64,000 nucleotides of DNA. It comes from an uncultured Clostridia bacterium (GTDB lineage: Bacteria > Bacillota > Clostridia > Christensenellales > UBA1242). This document shows positions 54,952-63,633 of the stretch, in pieces. The DNA lies in assembly GCA_934777505.1 (NCBI GenBank), contig CAKVNM010000004.1:1-64000 (forward strand), given 5' to 3'. Each line of letters begins with the position of its first letter. The first letter of the stretch is position 1. The position numbers and the translations under genes are program-made. Under the pieces are notes generated by a model that searched no databases, was not told the origin of the DNA, and saw only the letters and a program-made list of their open reading frames with translations.

Positions 54952-55785
54952 ATGAAAAAGTTTTTTTGCGTACTATGTGTTGCTATTTGTGGATTACTTT
55001 GCTTTGCAGGTTGTGCAGAAGTAAAGTATTCCGTTTTGATGCGAACAGACGGCTCTATCGTTCAGGGATTTCAAATCAATCTTGACAAGTCAGCCATTGA
55101 GTCTGCGGGCTATAACTATGACGATGCCAAACAGCATATCGAAAATCAACTTGCTAGTGTTAGGTCAAGACAGATTTTGCGAATTGCATCTTTCAAAAAC
55201 AGCATCATAAACCCAGATGCAATCTCTATTGAGTGTTATGTGCAAGAACTTAGCAACCAGTCGCTTTATATCTGCATAGAATTTGACTCAGCAAGAACAT
55301 TTAATGCATACAACAGGTTTACTAGCGGAACAACGGAAGAACCAGCAGAAGATGACGAAATACTAGAAGAACACTTTTTCTATGTTAAACACATTACTCG
55401 TTCGACCACTGCGTATGCAGACCTTGCAAACAATCCTTTTGCACAAGATATGCTTGAATATTTTGACGGTTCAACAGAAGGCACAACGGCATTTACTTTG
55501 GACGATTGTACTTATGAATTTTACTACGGAATGCCATCTTCAAAAGTCTACTCCAATGCAGACAAGGTGTTCTATCAAGACGGAATAAAAATTCATTGCT
55601 GGCAGTTTTCGGCTAGCCAAACAGATAACGAAATCGAAATCTACACCATAGAAGTCAAGCCAGTTAGTTGGTACTTGCTTGCTCTTGCGTTAACTCTTGT
55701 GCTAGTTTTGGTGTTACTCGTTGTTATTCTAATTCAAAAAAAATTCAAAAAAAATACAAATACTATTGCAGATGAGCAAAATTAG
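54952..55785 (+). CDS. Lipoprotein with C-terminal membrane helix, unknown function
   Basis: 277 residues from the ATG at 54952. Lipobox FAGC (about 17-20) and a C-terminal helix (LLALALTLVLVLVLLVVILI), so both ends sit in the membrane and a ~220-residue beta-rich domain lies outside. No known family. TATAAT (54939-54944) ends 7 bp before the ATG without a ribosome site. Confidence 0.65.
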   Translation: MKKFFCVLCVAICGLLCFAGCAEVKYSVLMRTDGSIVQGFQINLDKSAIESAGYNYDDAKQHIENQLASVRSRQILRIASFKNSIINPDAISIECYVQELSNQSLYICIEFDSARTFNAYNRFTSGTTEEPAEDDEILEEHFFYVKHITRSTTAYADLANNPFAQDMLEYFDGSTEGTTAFTLDDCTYEFYYGMPSSKVYSNADKVFYQDGIKIHCWQFSASQTDNEIEIYTIEVKPVSWYLLALALTLVLVLVLLVVILIQKKFKKNTNTIADEQN

Positions 55786-55863
55786 TGATATACTTTGCTT
55801 TGTAAATAGTTATACTATATTAAAATAGGTGCAAAACCTATTTTTATTTGTAAAGGTGGAAAA

Positions 55864-57699
55864 ATGAAAAACGAAAAGATTAGAAACATTGCGATTATCG
55901 CCCATGTTGACCATGGCAAAACAAGTCTTGTTAACGAAATGTTAAAGCAAGGCGGAGTTTTTAGAGATAACCAAGTAGTTCAAGATAGAGTTATGGACTC
56001 AGGCGACCTTGAAAGAGAAAGGGGAATCACAATTCTTGCAAAAAACACAGCGTGTATGCATAACGGCATTAAGATTAACATTGTCGACACTCCGGGACAC
56101 GCCGATTTTGGTGGCGAAGTTGAGCGTTCACTAAAAATGGTAGACGGTGTTTTGCTTGTTGTTGATGCGTTTGAAGGACCAATGCCACAAACAAGATTCG
56201 TTCTTGAAAAGGCTCTTGCATTGAACCTAAAAGTTATCACTGTTATCAACAAGATTGACCGTCCAGATGCAAGAATTAAAGAAGTTGAAGACGAAATTTT
56301 GGAACTATTCATGGATTTGAATGCTAGTGACGAACAACTCGACAGCCCAGTGGTTTACTGCTCGGCTAGAACAGGTCAAAGCAGTTTGAATAGAGATAAA
56401 ATGGAAGACTCGTTTGTTCCACTATTCGACAAGATTATTGAGTACATTCCAGCACCAGAAGGCAATATTGACGAACCATTTAGAATGCTTGTTTCGTCAA
56501 CCGAAAACAACGCCTTTGTTGGTAAACTTGGAATTGGCAAAATCACAAGCGGTATTGTAAAGAACGGTCAACAAATTGTTTTAACAAACTATCACAAAGA
56601 AAAAGCGGACGAAAAATGCAAGATTTCCAGCGTGTTCCAATTTGAAGGAATGAAGAAAGTTCCAGTGGAAACAGCCGAAGTTGGAGATATCGTTGCTATT
56701 GCTGGTTGCGCTAATGTTAGAATTGGCGACACAATGTGCGCTACCGAAAGAGTTGAAGCACTACCTTTTGTAAAGATTAGTGAACCTAGTGTTGAAATGA
56801 CATTTAGAGTTAACGATAGCCCATTTGCTGGCAAAGAAGGCAAGTTTGTTACTAGCCGTCACCTAAGAGAAAGATTGTATCGTGAAGCCGACAGAGATTT
56901 GAGTTTGAGAGTAACCGACACCGAAACCACCGAAGCATTTAGAGTTTGTGGCCGTGGTGAAATGCACCTTTCAATCTTGATTGAAAACATGAGAAGAGAA
57001 GGCTACGAATTTCAAGTTTCAATGCCAAAAGTTTTGTATCAAATGAGAGATGGCGTTAAGTACGAACCTATCGACTTGCTCGTTGTCGATGTTCCAGCAG
57101 ACAACATGAACGCTGTTATGTGCAAAATGGGAATTAGAAAGGGCGAACTTGTAAACATGACCGCTCACGGAAGCCGTATTAAAATGGAGTTCAAAATTCC
57201 AAGTCGTGGACTTTTTGGCTACAAGAGCGAACTTTTGACAGATACTCGTGGCGAAGGCATTATGAGTTCTGTTCACTTTGGCTTTGAACCATACAAGGGC
57301 GACATTGAAAGAAGAACAGTTGGAAGTTTGATTTCTTACGAAACAGGTGAAAGCATTGTTTATGGACTATTCAACGCACAAGACCGTGGCAAATTGTTTA
57401 TTGGCCCAAATGTTCCAGTTTATATGGGCATGGTCGTTGGCGAAAATCCAAAGAACGAAGACTTGGTTGTTAATGTTTGCAAAACAAAACACCTTTCAAA
57501 CTGCCGTTCAAGTTCTAGTGACGAAGCATTAAGACTTGAACCACCAAAGATTATGAGTCTTGAAGAAGCAATCGAATTTTTGGGTGATGACGAACTTTTG
57601 GAAGTTACTCCAAGGTCGATTAGAATTAGAAAAATCATTCTTGACCACCAAATGAGAATGAGAGAAAGAGCAAAAAAACTTGGTCTAAATAGCAAGTAG
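55864..57699 (+). CDS. typA: GTP-binding ribosome-associated factor TypA/BipA
   Basis: 611 residues. Translation-factor GTPase: G1 AHVDHGKTS, RGITI, DTPGHADF, NKIDRPD; then domain II, an EF-G-like domain III/V and the TypA-specific C-terminus (RGEGIMSSVHFGFEPYKG). Length is normal. It assists large-subunit assembly and stress growth. GGTGGA precedes the ATG. Confidence 0.96.
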   Translation: MKNEKIRNIAIIAHVDHGKTSLVNEMLKQGGVFRDNQVVQDRVMDSGDLERERGITILAKNTACMHNGIKINIVDTPGHADFGGEVERSLKMVDGVLLVVDAFEGPMPQTRFVLEKALALNLKVITVINKIDRPDARIKEVEDEILELFMDLNASDEQLDSPVVYCSARTGQSSLNRDKMEDSFVPLFDKIIEYIPAPEGNIDEPFRMLVSSTENNAFVGKLGIGKITSGIVKNGQQIVLTNYHKEKADEKCKISSVFQFEGMKKVPVETAEVGDIVAIAGCANVRIGDTMCATERVEALPFVKISEPSVEMTFRVNDSPFAGKEGKFVTSRHLRERLYREADRDLSLRVTDTETTEAFRVCGRGEMHLSILIENMRREGYEFQVSMPKVLYQMRDGVKYEPIDLLVVDVPADNMNAVMCKMGIRKGELVNMTAHGSRIKMEFKIPSRGLFGYKSELLTDTRGEGIMSSVHFGFEPYKGDIERRTVGSLISYETGESIVYGLFNAQDRGKLFIGPNVPVYMGMVVGENPKNEDLVVNVCKTKHLSNCRSSSSDEALRLEPPKIMSLEEAIEFLGDDELLEVTPRSIRIRKIILDHQMRMRERAKKLGLNSK

Positions 57700-57708
57700 T
57701 AAAATATA

Positions 57709-57738
57709 AAAAAACAAGGTTTATTTGCCTTGTTTTTT
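57709..57738 (+). terminator. typA terminator
   Basis: AAAAAACAAGG / CCTTGTTTTTT perfect stem. Confidence 0.85.
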
Positions 57739-57858
57739 GTACAACTAATTAAATCGCAGTTGGCTCAGCAAAATTTGATGAGTTATTTTCACACAAAAAT
57801 TATTTTTTTTAAGCATTAACTTGATTTTAGTTTGCATTTATTTTACAATAATAACGAT

Positions 57859-58137
57859 ATGAACAAAAAAGATATAGCAAAAATTTTCAAACGATTTTTC
57901 ATAACATTTTTGATTTGTTTGCCAATCTTTATTTTGATTGGAGTATTTTTGACGGACAAAATTGGAAATGTTTGGACGGTTGTTTTGTTCATTTTGATTG
58001 GTGCGATAGCCTTTGTGCTGGAAGAAATTTGGCATAAGGCATATCAAAAAAAACAAGAACAAAAACGAGAAAATGCAAGAAATAATCGCAGAACAAGATA
58101 TATAGAAAACACAGACGAAAAAGTGTCAAAGGATTAA
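57859..58137 (+). CDS. Small membrane protein upstream of dnaB
   Basis: 92 residues with two membrane helices (about 12-30 and 36-53: FITFLICLPIFILIGVFL and VWTVVLFILIGAIAFVLEEI), then a basic tail. Function unknown. TTGATT-N17-TACAAT (57821-57849) lies 9 bp before the ATG. It ends 2 bp before dnaB, so the two are probably co-transcribed. Confidence 0.65.
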   Translation: MNKKDIAKIFKRFFITFLICLPIFILIGVFLTDKIGNVWTVVLFILIGAIAFVLEEIWHKAYQKKQEQKRENARNNRRTRYIENTDEKVSKD

Positions 58138-58139
58138 TC

Positions 58140-59591
58140 ATGGAAAACAAAAAACAAGTTAGACAAATGCCATATAGTATCGAAACCGAGCAAGCAGTTC
58201 TTGGTTGTGTTTTGATTAGTGAAAACGCAGCAAGTTTTATTTGTAGTGCGTTCAAAGAAGATGCATTTTATTCAATCAGCCACAAAAAAATCTTTGGGGC
58301 AATGCTTAAAAACTATCAAGAAAACAAGCCAGTTGATTATGTTACTGTTTCCAGCACACTAGACAAACAAGGCGAACTTGAAACTGTTGGCGGACTTGAA
58401 TATCTAACAACCTTAACAAACATTGTTCCAACTGCTGCAAACTATTCTCACTACACAGACATTTTAAAGCGTGACATGGTTCTAAGGCAACTAATTGACG
58501 CAGGCGAAAAGATTGTTCAAAATGCCTACGAAAGTGACGACATGGTTCAGGCGTTAAAGTTTGCCGAAAAGTTGATTTATGATATTGGCGACAAGCAATC
58601 TGTTTCCAGCCTTGAAAAAATTTCAGGTGCAATCAAAGAAGTTTTGGATAAATTCCAAACAATCAGCCAAGACAAAGATGCCCTTAGGGGACTTAGAACA
58701 GGTTTGTATCAACTAGACAAAATGACAAACGGGCTTCAAAAAGGCGACCTTATTTTGCTTGCGGCTCGTCCAGCAGTTGGTAAAACTTCGCTCGCAATGA
58801 ATATTGTTAACAACTGCGCGCTTCAAGAACACGCCCATGTTGCAATCTTCTCGCTAGAAATGCCAAAAGTTCAACTTGCTCAAAGAAGTTTGTGTTCGCA
58901 CGCTTTTGTTAGTATGGAAAGAGCCTTAAAAGGCGAACTAACAAGTGACGAGTGGGCAGCACTTTGGCAGGCAAACAAGGACTTTATGAACGCCGAAATC
59001 TATGTTGACGACTCTTCGCTCAACACTCCTATTGATATTTTGTCTAAGTGCAGAAAGTTGAAGCGTGAAAAAGGTCTTGACCTTATCATGATTGACTATC
59101 TTCAACTTATGACAAGTAGCACAAGCGGTCGAGATGCAAACCGTCAGCAACAAATCAGCGATATGACTCGTATGTTAAAGATTGCTGCCAAGGAACTAGA
59201 AGTTCCAATCATATTGCTTTCTCAATTATCTCGTGCAACCGAGCAAAGAACCGACCACAGACCTATGCTTTCCGACCTTAGGGAATCAGGTGCAATCGAA
59301 CAGGACGCAGATATTGTTATGTTCATTCACAATCCAGACAACTACGAAACAGACGAAAGCAAGAAAAAAGGCATTGTGGAATTAATTTTAGCAAAGCACA
59401 GAAACGGTCCAGTTGGAACTATCAACTTGAAGTTTATCAGGGAACACACAACCTTTACAAACCTAACAAAGGATAGCGAAGCAAGCAGTTTGGAAAAATC
59501 CATGCCAAACTTTGACGCTAGCAAAATCGACAAGACAAAGTTGCCAGAAATGACTTCGATTGCCGATAGCGATATTACAGATATTTTCTAA
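58140..59591 (+). CDS. dnaB: Replicative DNA helicase DnaB
   Basis: 483 residues. N-terminal DnaB domain (YSIETEQAVLGCVL), linker, RecA-like domain with Walker A ARPAVGKTS and Walker B LIMIDYLQLM, and the SDLRESGAIEQDADIVMF motif. No intein is seen. It unwinds DNA at the replication fork. Length is slightly above average. Confidence 0.97.
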   Translation: MENKKQVRQMPYSIETEQAVLGCVLISENAASFICSAFKEDAFYSISHKKIFGAMLKNYQENKPVDYVTVSSTLDKQGELETVGGLEYLTTLTNIVPTAANYSHYTDILKRDMVLRQLIDAGEKIVQNAYESDDMVQALKFAEKLIYDIGDKQSVSSLEKISGAIKEVLDKFQTISQDKDALRGLRTGLYQLDKMTNGLQKGDLILLAARPAVGKTSLAMNIVNNCALQEHAHVAIFSLEMPKVQLAQRSLCSHAFVSMERALKGELTSDEWAALWQANKDFMNAEIYVDDSSLNTPIDILSKCRKLKREKGLDLIMIDYLQLMTSSTSGRDANRQQQISDMTRMLKIAAKELEVPIILLSQLSRATEQRTDHRPMLSDLRESGAIEQDADIVMFIHNPDNYETDESKKKGIVELILAKHRNGPVGTINLKFIREHTTFTNLTKDSEASSLEKSMPNFDASKIDKTKLPEMTSIADSDITDIF

Positions 59592-59666
59592 AAATTACTA
59601 TAATGTGATTAAAAGTTTACAAATTAGTTATAAATTGATATAATACACATGACGGAGGTGCTTATT

Positions 59667-60839
59667 TTGGAAGCAAATACACTCAAATATCGAAGACAAG
59701 ATGTTGAGGGCGGTTATATTTACGATAAGCAAGATATTGATTATTTTAGAACGACTCAAAGAAATGATGTCATAGACAACTCACTTCTTGGAGATTTTAA
59801 CATGGTTGGTAGTTATGTTATCAACAACAATTTGATTACAGAACTCATTAAAATGAAAAAAATTTTCACCGATTCATATTCAAAAGCAATCTTTTGCGAA
59901 AGTTTGAAAAAGTTTGACGGCGAAAGTTACAAGTTCAGGCTCAATATCATTTCCAATTCCCCAAGCAAGGGAAAAGTTACTGCGTCACTAGAACTTTTGG
60001 AAGAAATTTCAAGAACTAATGGCTACTATAAAAACACAAACTCCGTTATGATAGACTCAAAAGTGTTCCCAGACACAAAAGATGTCGACAGCAAAATTTT
60101 CAAAACATATAACATTCTAAACAAAGATAGTATCACAGGAGATGCAAAAATCGAAAACGATTTTGAATTTCCTAACATTATTAGAAGACGCTCCACTTTA
60201 AAACAACTAAAAGAAATGGGACTTAATATCAACGCAAGAGTGGAAAAAGAACTTTTTGAAAAGCGTATTGAAGTTTTAAAATCCAGTCCAAAATGTGCTC
60301 CACTTTTGGAAGAATTTAATCGTCAAATATTCCATGTTAAAGACAGATTTTTGGACAAAAACAGTAAGCAGTATTACAGACATTTAAATCAAGTGTTAGA
60401 CGGTGTGTTTGATATGTACGGCTACTTGCTTGCGGACGAAAAAGATTTGCTTTCTGCCTACAAAAAGGTTAATTCTGTTTATGCAGAAAGATTAATGAAA
60501 ACCGATATGATTTTGACCAGCGAGTTGACCCACAACTTGGAAATGAAAGACAAAAAAGCGTATGAAGAACTTGCAAAATCCACTCCAAAGGTAAAGGTCA
60601 TCGAGCCAAAGAAAGCCGAAGAAGTCAAGGAGTCAAAACCAGAGAAAAAAGAAGAAAAGAAGGCGGAACAAGTGGAAATCAAAAAGCCAGTTGCAAAACC
60701 TGCTCCAAAACAAGTAAAAGCAAAAAAATCCAAACTTTCGCTTGGAGAAATCAAGACCGAAGCCAACGGCTTGGAGAAAAAATCCAAACTCACTCAAAAC
60801 AAGTTTGAAGCATTTGTTGAAGAAGAAGAAAACTTTTAA
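59667..60839 (+). CDS. Hypothetical protein with Lys/Glu-rich C-terminus
   Basis: 390 residues from the TTG at 59667, with GGAGG at 59654-59658. The upstream ATG at 59649 would lie before the expected transcription start of the -10 box at 59639-59644. Residues 1-300 are a mixed helix/strand domain I do not recognise. Residues 300-390 are Lys/Glu/Pro/Ala-rich and probably disordered (KKAEEVKESKPEKKEEKK...). No membrane helix. It sits between dnaB and the ribosomal operon. Confidence 0.6.
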   Translation: MEANTLKYRRQDVEGGYIYDKQDIDYFRTTQRNDVIDNSLLGDFNMVGSYVINNNLITELIKMKKIFTDSYSKAIFCESLKKFDGESYKFRLNIISNSPSKGKVTASLELLEEISRTNGYYKNTNSVMIDSKVFPDTKDVDSKIFKTYNILNKDSITGDAKIENDFEFPNIIRRRSTLKQLKEMGLNINARVEKELFEKRIEVLKSSPKCAPLLEEFNRQIFHVKDRFLDKNSKQYYRHLNQVLDGVFDMYGYLLADEKDLLSAYKKVNSVYAERLMKTDMILTSELTHNLEMKDKKAYEELAKSTPKVKVIEPKKAEEVKESKPEKKEEKKAEQVEIKKPVAKPAPKQVKAKKSKLSLGEIKTEANGLEKKSKLTQNKFEAFVEEEENF

Positions 60840-60915
60840 AAAAAGGCATGAAATTTATTCATGCTTTTTTCTTCCAAAATTTTTAATATATCTTTTCAAA
60901 TATTCAAAATTACAG

Positions 60916-60944
60916 TTGACTTTGACTTTTTTATATGCTACAAT
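60916..60944 (+). promoter_or_regulatory. Promoter of the rpmG-secE-nusG-rplKA unit
   Basis: TTGACT (60916-60921), 17 bp, TACAAT (60939-60944). Confidence 0.75.
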
Positions 60945-60992
60945 AACTTTGCACTTTTGAAAGGTGCTATTTTTTAGGAGGGAAAAGTACCC

Positions 60993-61142
60993 ATGAGAGA
61001 CAAAATTACACTCGCTTGCACAGAATGTAAGCAAAGAAACTATGATGATATGAAAAACAAGAAAAATACACCAGACCGTATTGAACTTAAAAAGTATTGC
61101 AGATTTTGTAAGAAACACACAGTTCACAAAGAAACAAAATAA
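60993..61142 (+). CDS. rpmG: 50S ribosomal protein L33
   Basis: 49 residues (MRDKITLACTEC...RFCKKHTVHKETK), with both zinc-binding CxxC pairs (CTEC, CRFC) of the C+ form. AGGAGG is at 60977-60982. It is the standard first gene before secE and nusG in Firmicutes. Confidence 0.95.
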   Translation: MRDKITLACTECKQRNYDDMKNKKNTPDRIELKKYCRFCKKHTVHKETK

Positions 61143-61159
61143 TAAAAATGAGGTTTAAA

Positions 61160-61492
61160 ATGGCAGAACTTGAAAACAAGGAAGTTTTGGAAGAATCGAG
61201 TCCCGAAGTAGTTAGCGAAGCGAAAGTGGAAAACACTCCAAAGTCAGCAGAAAAAACACCAAAGAAAGATAAGAAAAAAGACAAGAAACCAAAAGAACGC
61301 AAGGTTGCTAGAAAGGTTAAAGAAACCACTAGCGAACTAAAAAAGGTTTCATGGCTCTCTTTTGGACAAGTTTGCAAAAGAACAGGCATTGTTGTTGGGT
61401 TTGTTTTACTCTCAGCATTAGTTTTGTTTGGAATTGATAAACTTCTCAGTTTGCTTTACGAACTAATCATCAATTCAATTAAGTCTGTATAA
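61160..61492 (+). CDS. secE: Preprotein translocase subunit SecE
   Basis: 110 residues from the ATG at 61160 (GAGG upstream). A long charged N-terminal extension (1-55, Lys/Glu-rich) precedes the conserved TTSELKKVSWLSF amphipathic helix and one membrane helix (GIVVGFVLLSALVLFGIDKLL). Small single-helix SecE is normal for Firmicutes; the extension is longer than usual. Part of SecYEG. Confidence 0.92.
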   Translation: MAELENKEVLEESSPEVVSEAKVENTPKSAEKTPKKDKKKDKKPKERKVARKVKETTSELKKVSWLSFGQVCKRTGIVVGFVLLSALVLFGIDKLLSLLYELIINSIKSV

Positions 61493-61506
61493 GGAGGCAT
61501 TTAGCG

Positions 61507-62064
61507 GTGCAGGATCATTTGGAAGAAATCAAGCCAGAAGGCAAGGCAAAATGGTATGTTTTGCACACAATCTCTGGTTATGAAAATGTTGCCAAAGAAA
61601 ATTTGCAAAGAGTAACAGAAAAAAACAATTTGCAAAACAGAATCTTTGATATCGTAATTCCAACCGAAGAAGTTATCGAAGAAAAACCAGATGGCAAAAA
61701 AGTGCTAGTTGAAAGAAAGTTAATGCCAACATATTTGCTTGTAAAAATGATTTACGGCGATGACATTTGGCACAGAGTAACAGGCACTCGTGGTATTACT
61801 GGTTTTGTTGGTCCAAAAGGTAGACCTTTGGAACTAACCGAACAAGAAATTATTAATATGCGACTTGAAAAGAACAAAGTAGACACATTAATTCAAGTTG
61901 GCGACAAAGTGGAAATTCTTGATGGAGCGCTCAATGGAATGTTTGGTTCAGTTAGTGAAGTTGAACCAGAACAAAACAGAGCAAAAGTAGTCGTAGAAAT
62001 GTTTGGCAGAGAAACACCAGTAGATGTTGCTTTTGACCAAATAAGAAAAATCAATCAGTTTTAA
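61507..62064 (+). CDS. nusG: Transcription antitermination factor NusG
   Basis: 185 residues from a GTG start with AAGGAGG at 61491-61497. NGN domain (KWYVLHTISGYENVAKENLQ...TYLLVKM) and a C-terminal KOW domain (VGDKVEILDGALNGMFGSVSEV). Binds RNA polymerase and controls pausing and coupling. The position 14 bp after secE is the standard order. Confidence 0.96.
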   Translation: MQDHLEEIKPEGKAKWYVLHTISGYENVAKENLQRVTEKNNLQNRIFDIVIPTEEVIEEKPDGKKVLVERKLMPTYLLVKMIYGDDIWHRVTGTRGITGFVGPKGRPLELTEQEIINMRLEKNKVDTLIQVGDKVEILDGALNGMFGSVSEVEPEQNRAKVVVEMFGRETPVDVAFDQIRKINQF

Positions 62065-62098
62065 TTAATCCAAACTTTATTGTTTGTATTAATAAATA

Positions 62099-62138
62099 GT
62101 GGGAGAGGTGTAAATCTTTATGCACTTCGATAAACCAC
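62099..62138 (+). promoter_or_regulatory. L1-binding leader site before rplK
   Basis: GTGG...CCAC closes a GGAG / CGATAAA internal loop, with an inner AGGTG/CACTT stem; this fits the known L1 autoregulatory site of rplKA leaders. A hairpin ACTCTT/AAGAGT (62142-62158) follows next to the ribosome site. Confidence 0.7.
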
Positions 62139-62169
62139 AAGACTCTTTTTATAAGAGTAGGAGGAAAAA

Positions 62170-62595
62170 ATGGCAAAGAAAATTAAAGCAGTCATTAAAT
62201 TACAACTCCCAGGCGGAAAAGCAGTTCCAGGTCAAAGCGTAGGTTCTGCCCTTGGACCACACGGAATTCAAACCATGGAGTTCTTGAAACAATTTAATGA
62301 AAGAACAGCAAATCAGGTGGGAATGATTATTCCAGTAATCGTTACAGCATACGAAGATAGAACATTTAGTTTTATCACAAAAACTCCACCAGCAGCAGTT
62401 TTGATTAAAAAGGCTTGCGGAATTGAAACCGCATCTGCAACTCCAAACAAATTGAAAGTTGCAAAAATCACAAAAGAACAAGTAAGACAAATTGCAGAAA
62501 CAAAAATGACTGACCTTAATGCCGCTAGCATTGAAGCCGCTATGAGTATGGTAGCAGGTACTGCTAGAAGCATGGGCGTTGAAGTTATTGATTAA
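62170..62595 (+). CDS. rplK: 50S ribosomal protein L11
   Basis: 141 residues; complete L11: KLQLPGGKAVPGQSVGSALGPHGI...MEFLKQFN, C-terminal 23S-binding domain with AGTARSMGVEV. It belongs to the ribosomal GTPase-associated centre. AGGAGG precedes the ATG. Confidence 0.98.
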   Translation: MAKKIKAVIKLQLPGGKAVPGQSVGSALGPHGIQTMEFLKQFNERTANQVGMIIPVIVTAYEDRTFSFITKTPPAAVLIKKACGIETASATPNKLKVAKITKEQVRQIAETKMTDLNAASIEAAMSMVAGTARSMGVEVID

Positions 62596-62599
62596 TTTA

Positions 62600-62638
62600 T
62601 GGGAGAGTGAAAATCTTTCATTCACTCGCTAAAACCAC
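62600..62638 (+). promoter_or_regulatory. Second L1-binding leader site, before rplA
   Basis: Same pattern as 62099-62138: TGGGAG, an AGTGAA/TTCACT inner stem, CGCTAAAACCA. It would let L1 repress its own cistron separately. Confidence 0.65.
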
Positions 62639-62657
62639 AAAAAAGGAATTTTAATTT

Positions 62658-63335
62658 ATGAAACAAGGAAAAAGATATTTGGAGGCTAGCAAACTCGTTG
62701 ACAGGTCAAAAATCTATGAAGTTAACGAAGCAATCGACCTAGCACTTCAAACAGCAAAAGCAAAGTTTGATGAAACACTTGAACTTCATGTTAAACTTGG
62801 TGTAGATGGCAGAGATGCTAATCAACAAGTTCGTGGCGTTGTTGTTTTGCCAAACGGAACAGGTAAAACTGTAAAAGTATTAGTAATTGCAAAGGGTACT
62901 CCTGCTGAAATAGCAGAAAAAGCAGGCGCTGATTATGTTGGTGCAGAAGAAATCATCGCAAAAATCAACGGTGGTTGGACAGATTTTGATGTATGTATCA
63001 CAACTCCTGATATGATGGGTGTTGTTGGTCGTGTTGCTAAAATCTTAGGACCTAAGGGCTTAATGCCAAACATCAAGAGTGGCACAGTAACAATGGATGT
63101 TGAAAAGGCTATTCACGATGTTAAAGCAGGTAAGGTTGAATACAGACTAGACAAAAACAACATTGTCCATGTTATCTTTGGAAAAGCATCTTTTGGAACA
63201 GAAAAACTTGCTGAAAACTTGTCAGCAGTTATGGACGCCATTATCAAGGCAAAACCATCAGCAGCAAAAGGTATTTACTTAAAGAGCGTTGCAATCGCAA
63301 CAACAATGGGACCTGGCATTAGAGTTAGATATTAA
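62658..63335 (+). CDS. rplA: 50S ribosomal protein L1
   Basis: 225 residues; complete L1 (KQGKRYLEASKLVDRSKIYEVNEA..., GRVAKILGPKGLMPNIKSGTV). Binds 23S rRNA and represses its own operon through the leader sites just described. Followed by a terminator. Confidence 0.98.
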   Translation: MKQGKRYLEASKLVDRSKIYEVNEAIDLALQTAKAKFDETLELHVKLGVDGRDANQQVRGVVVLPNGTGKTVKVLVIAKGTPAEIAEKAGADYVGAEEIIAKINGGWTDFDVCITTPDMMGVVGRVAKILGPKGLMPNIKSGTVTMDVEKAIHDVKAGKVEYRLDKNNIVHVIFGKASFGTEKLAENLSAVMDAIIKAKPSAAKGIYLKSVAIATTMGPGIRVRY

Positions 63336-63336
63336 A

Positions 63337-63366
63337 AAAAGTCCACTTTTGTAGTGGATTTTTTTA
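63337..63366 (+). terminator. rplKA terminator
   Basis: AAAAAGTCCAC / GTGGATTTTT stem with T-run. Confidence 0.82.
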
Positions 63367-63432
63367 TGCAAAAAAATTAGCCATTAAACGAACAAATATA
63401 TCAATAAACTGTAACAAAGTGTTAACAAACTA

Positions 63433-63461
63433 TTGACAAACTATCTAATTTTGTGTATAAT
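63433..63461 (+). promoter_or_regulatory. rplJ promoter
   Basis: TTGACA (63433-63438), 17 bp, TATAAT (63456-63461), consensus on both boxes. Confidence 0.9.
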
Positions 63462-63485
63462 CTCTCAGTAAATAAATAAAATATC

Positions 63486-63610
63486 TATGCCAAAGACCGC
63501 AAGTGTTGAGTTTTCAACTTAAATTATTATAGGCTTGCCGAGGTTAAAGAATATAGTGAACTCTTTTTGTTCCTTATGCTTTTGGCATAAGGAATTTTGT
63601 TATTTATAAC
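63486..63610 (+). promoter_or_regulatory. L10 leader with attenuator hairpin
   Basis: The segments GCCAAAGACCGCAAGTG and GGCTTGCCGAGG match the conserved L10 ribosomal leader; the TTCCTTATGC-TTTT-GGCATAAGGAA hairpin before a T-rich tract is the attenuator. L10(L12)4 binding would reduce rplJ expression. Confidence 0.88.
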
Positions 63611-63633
63611 ACATTATAAAAGGAGGAAATATC

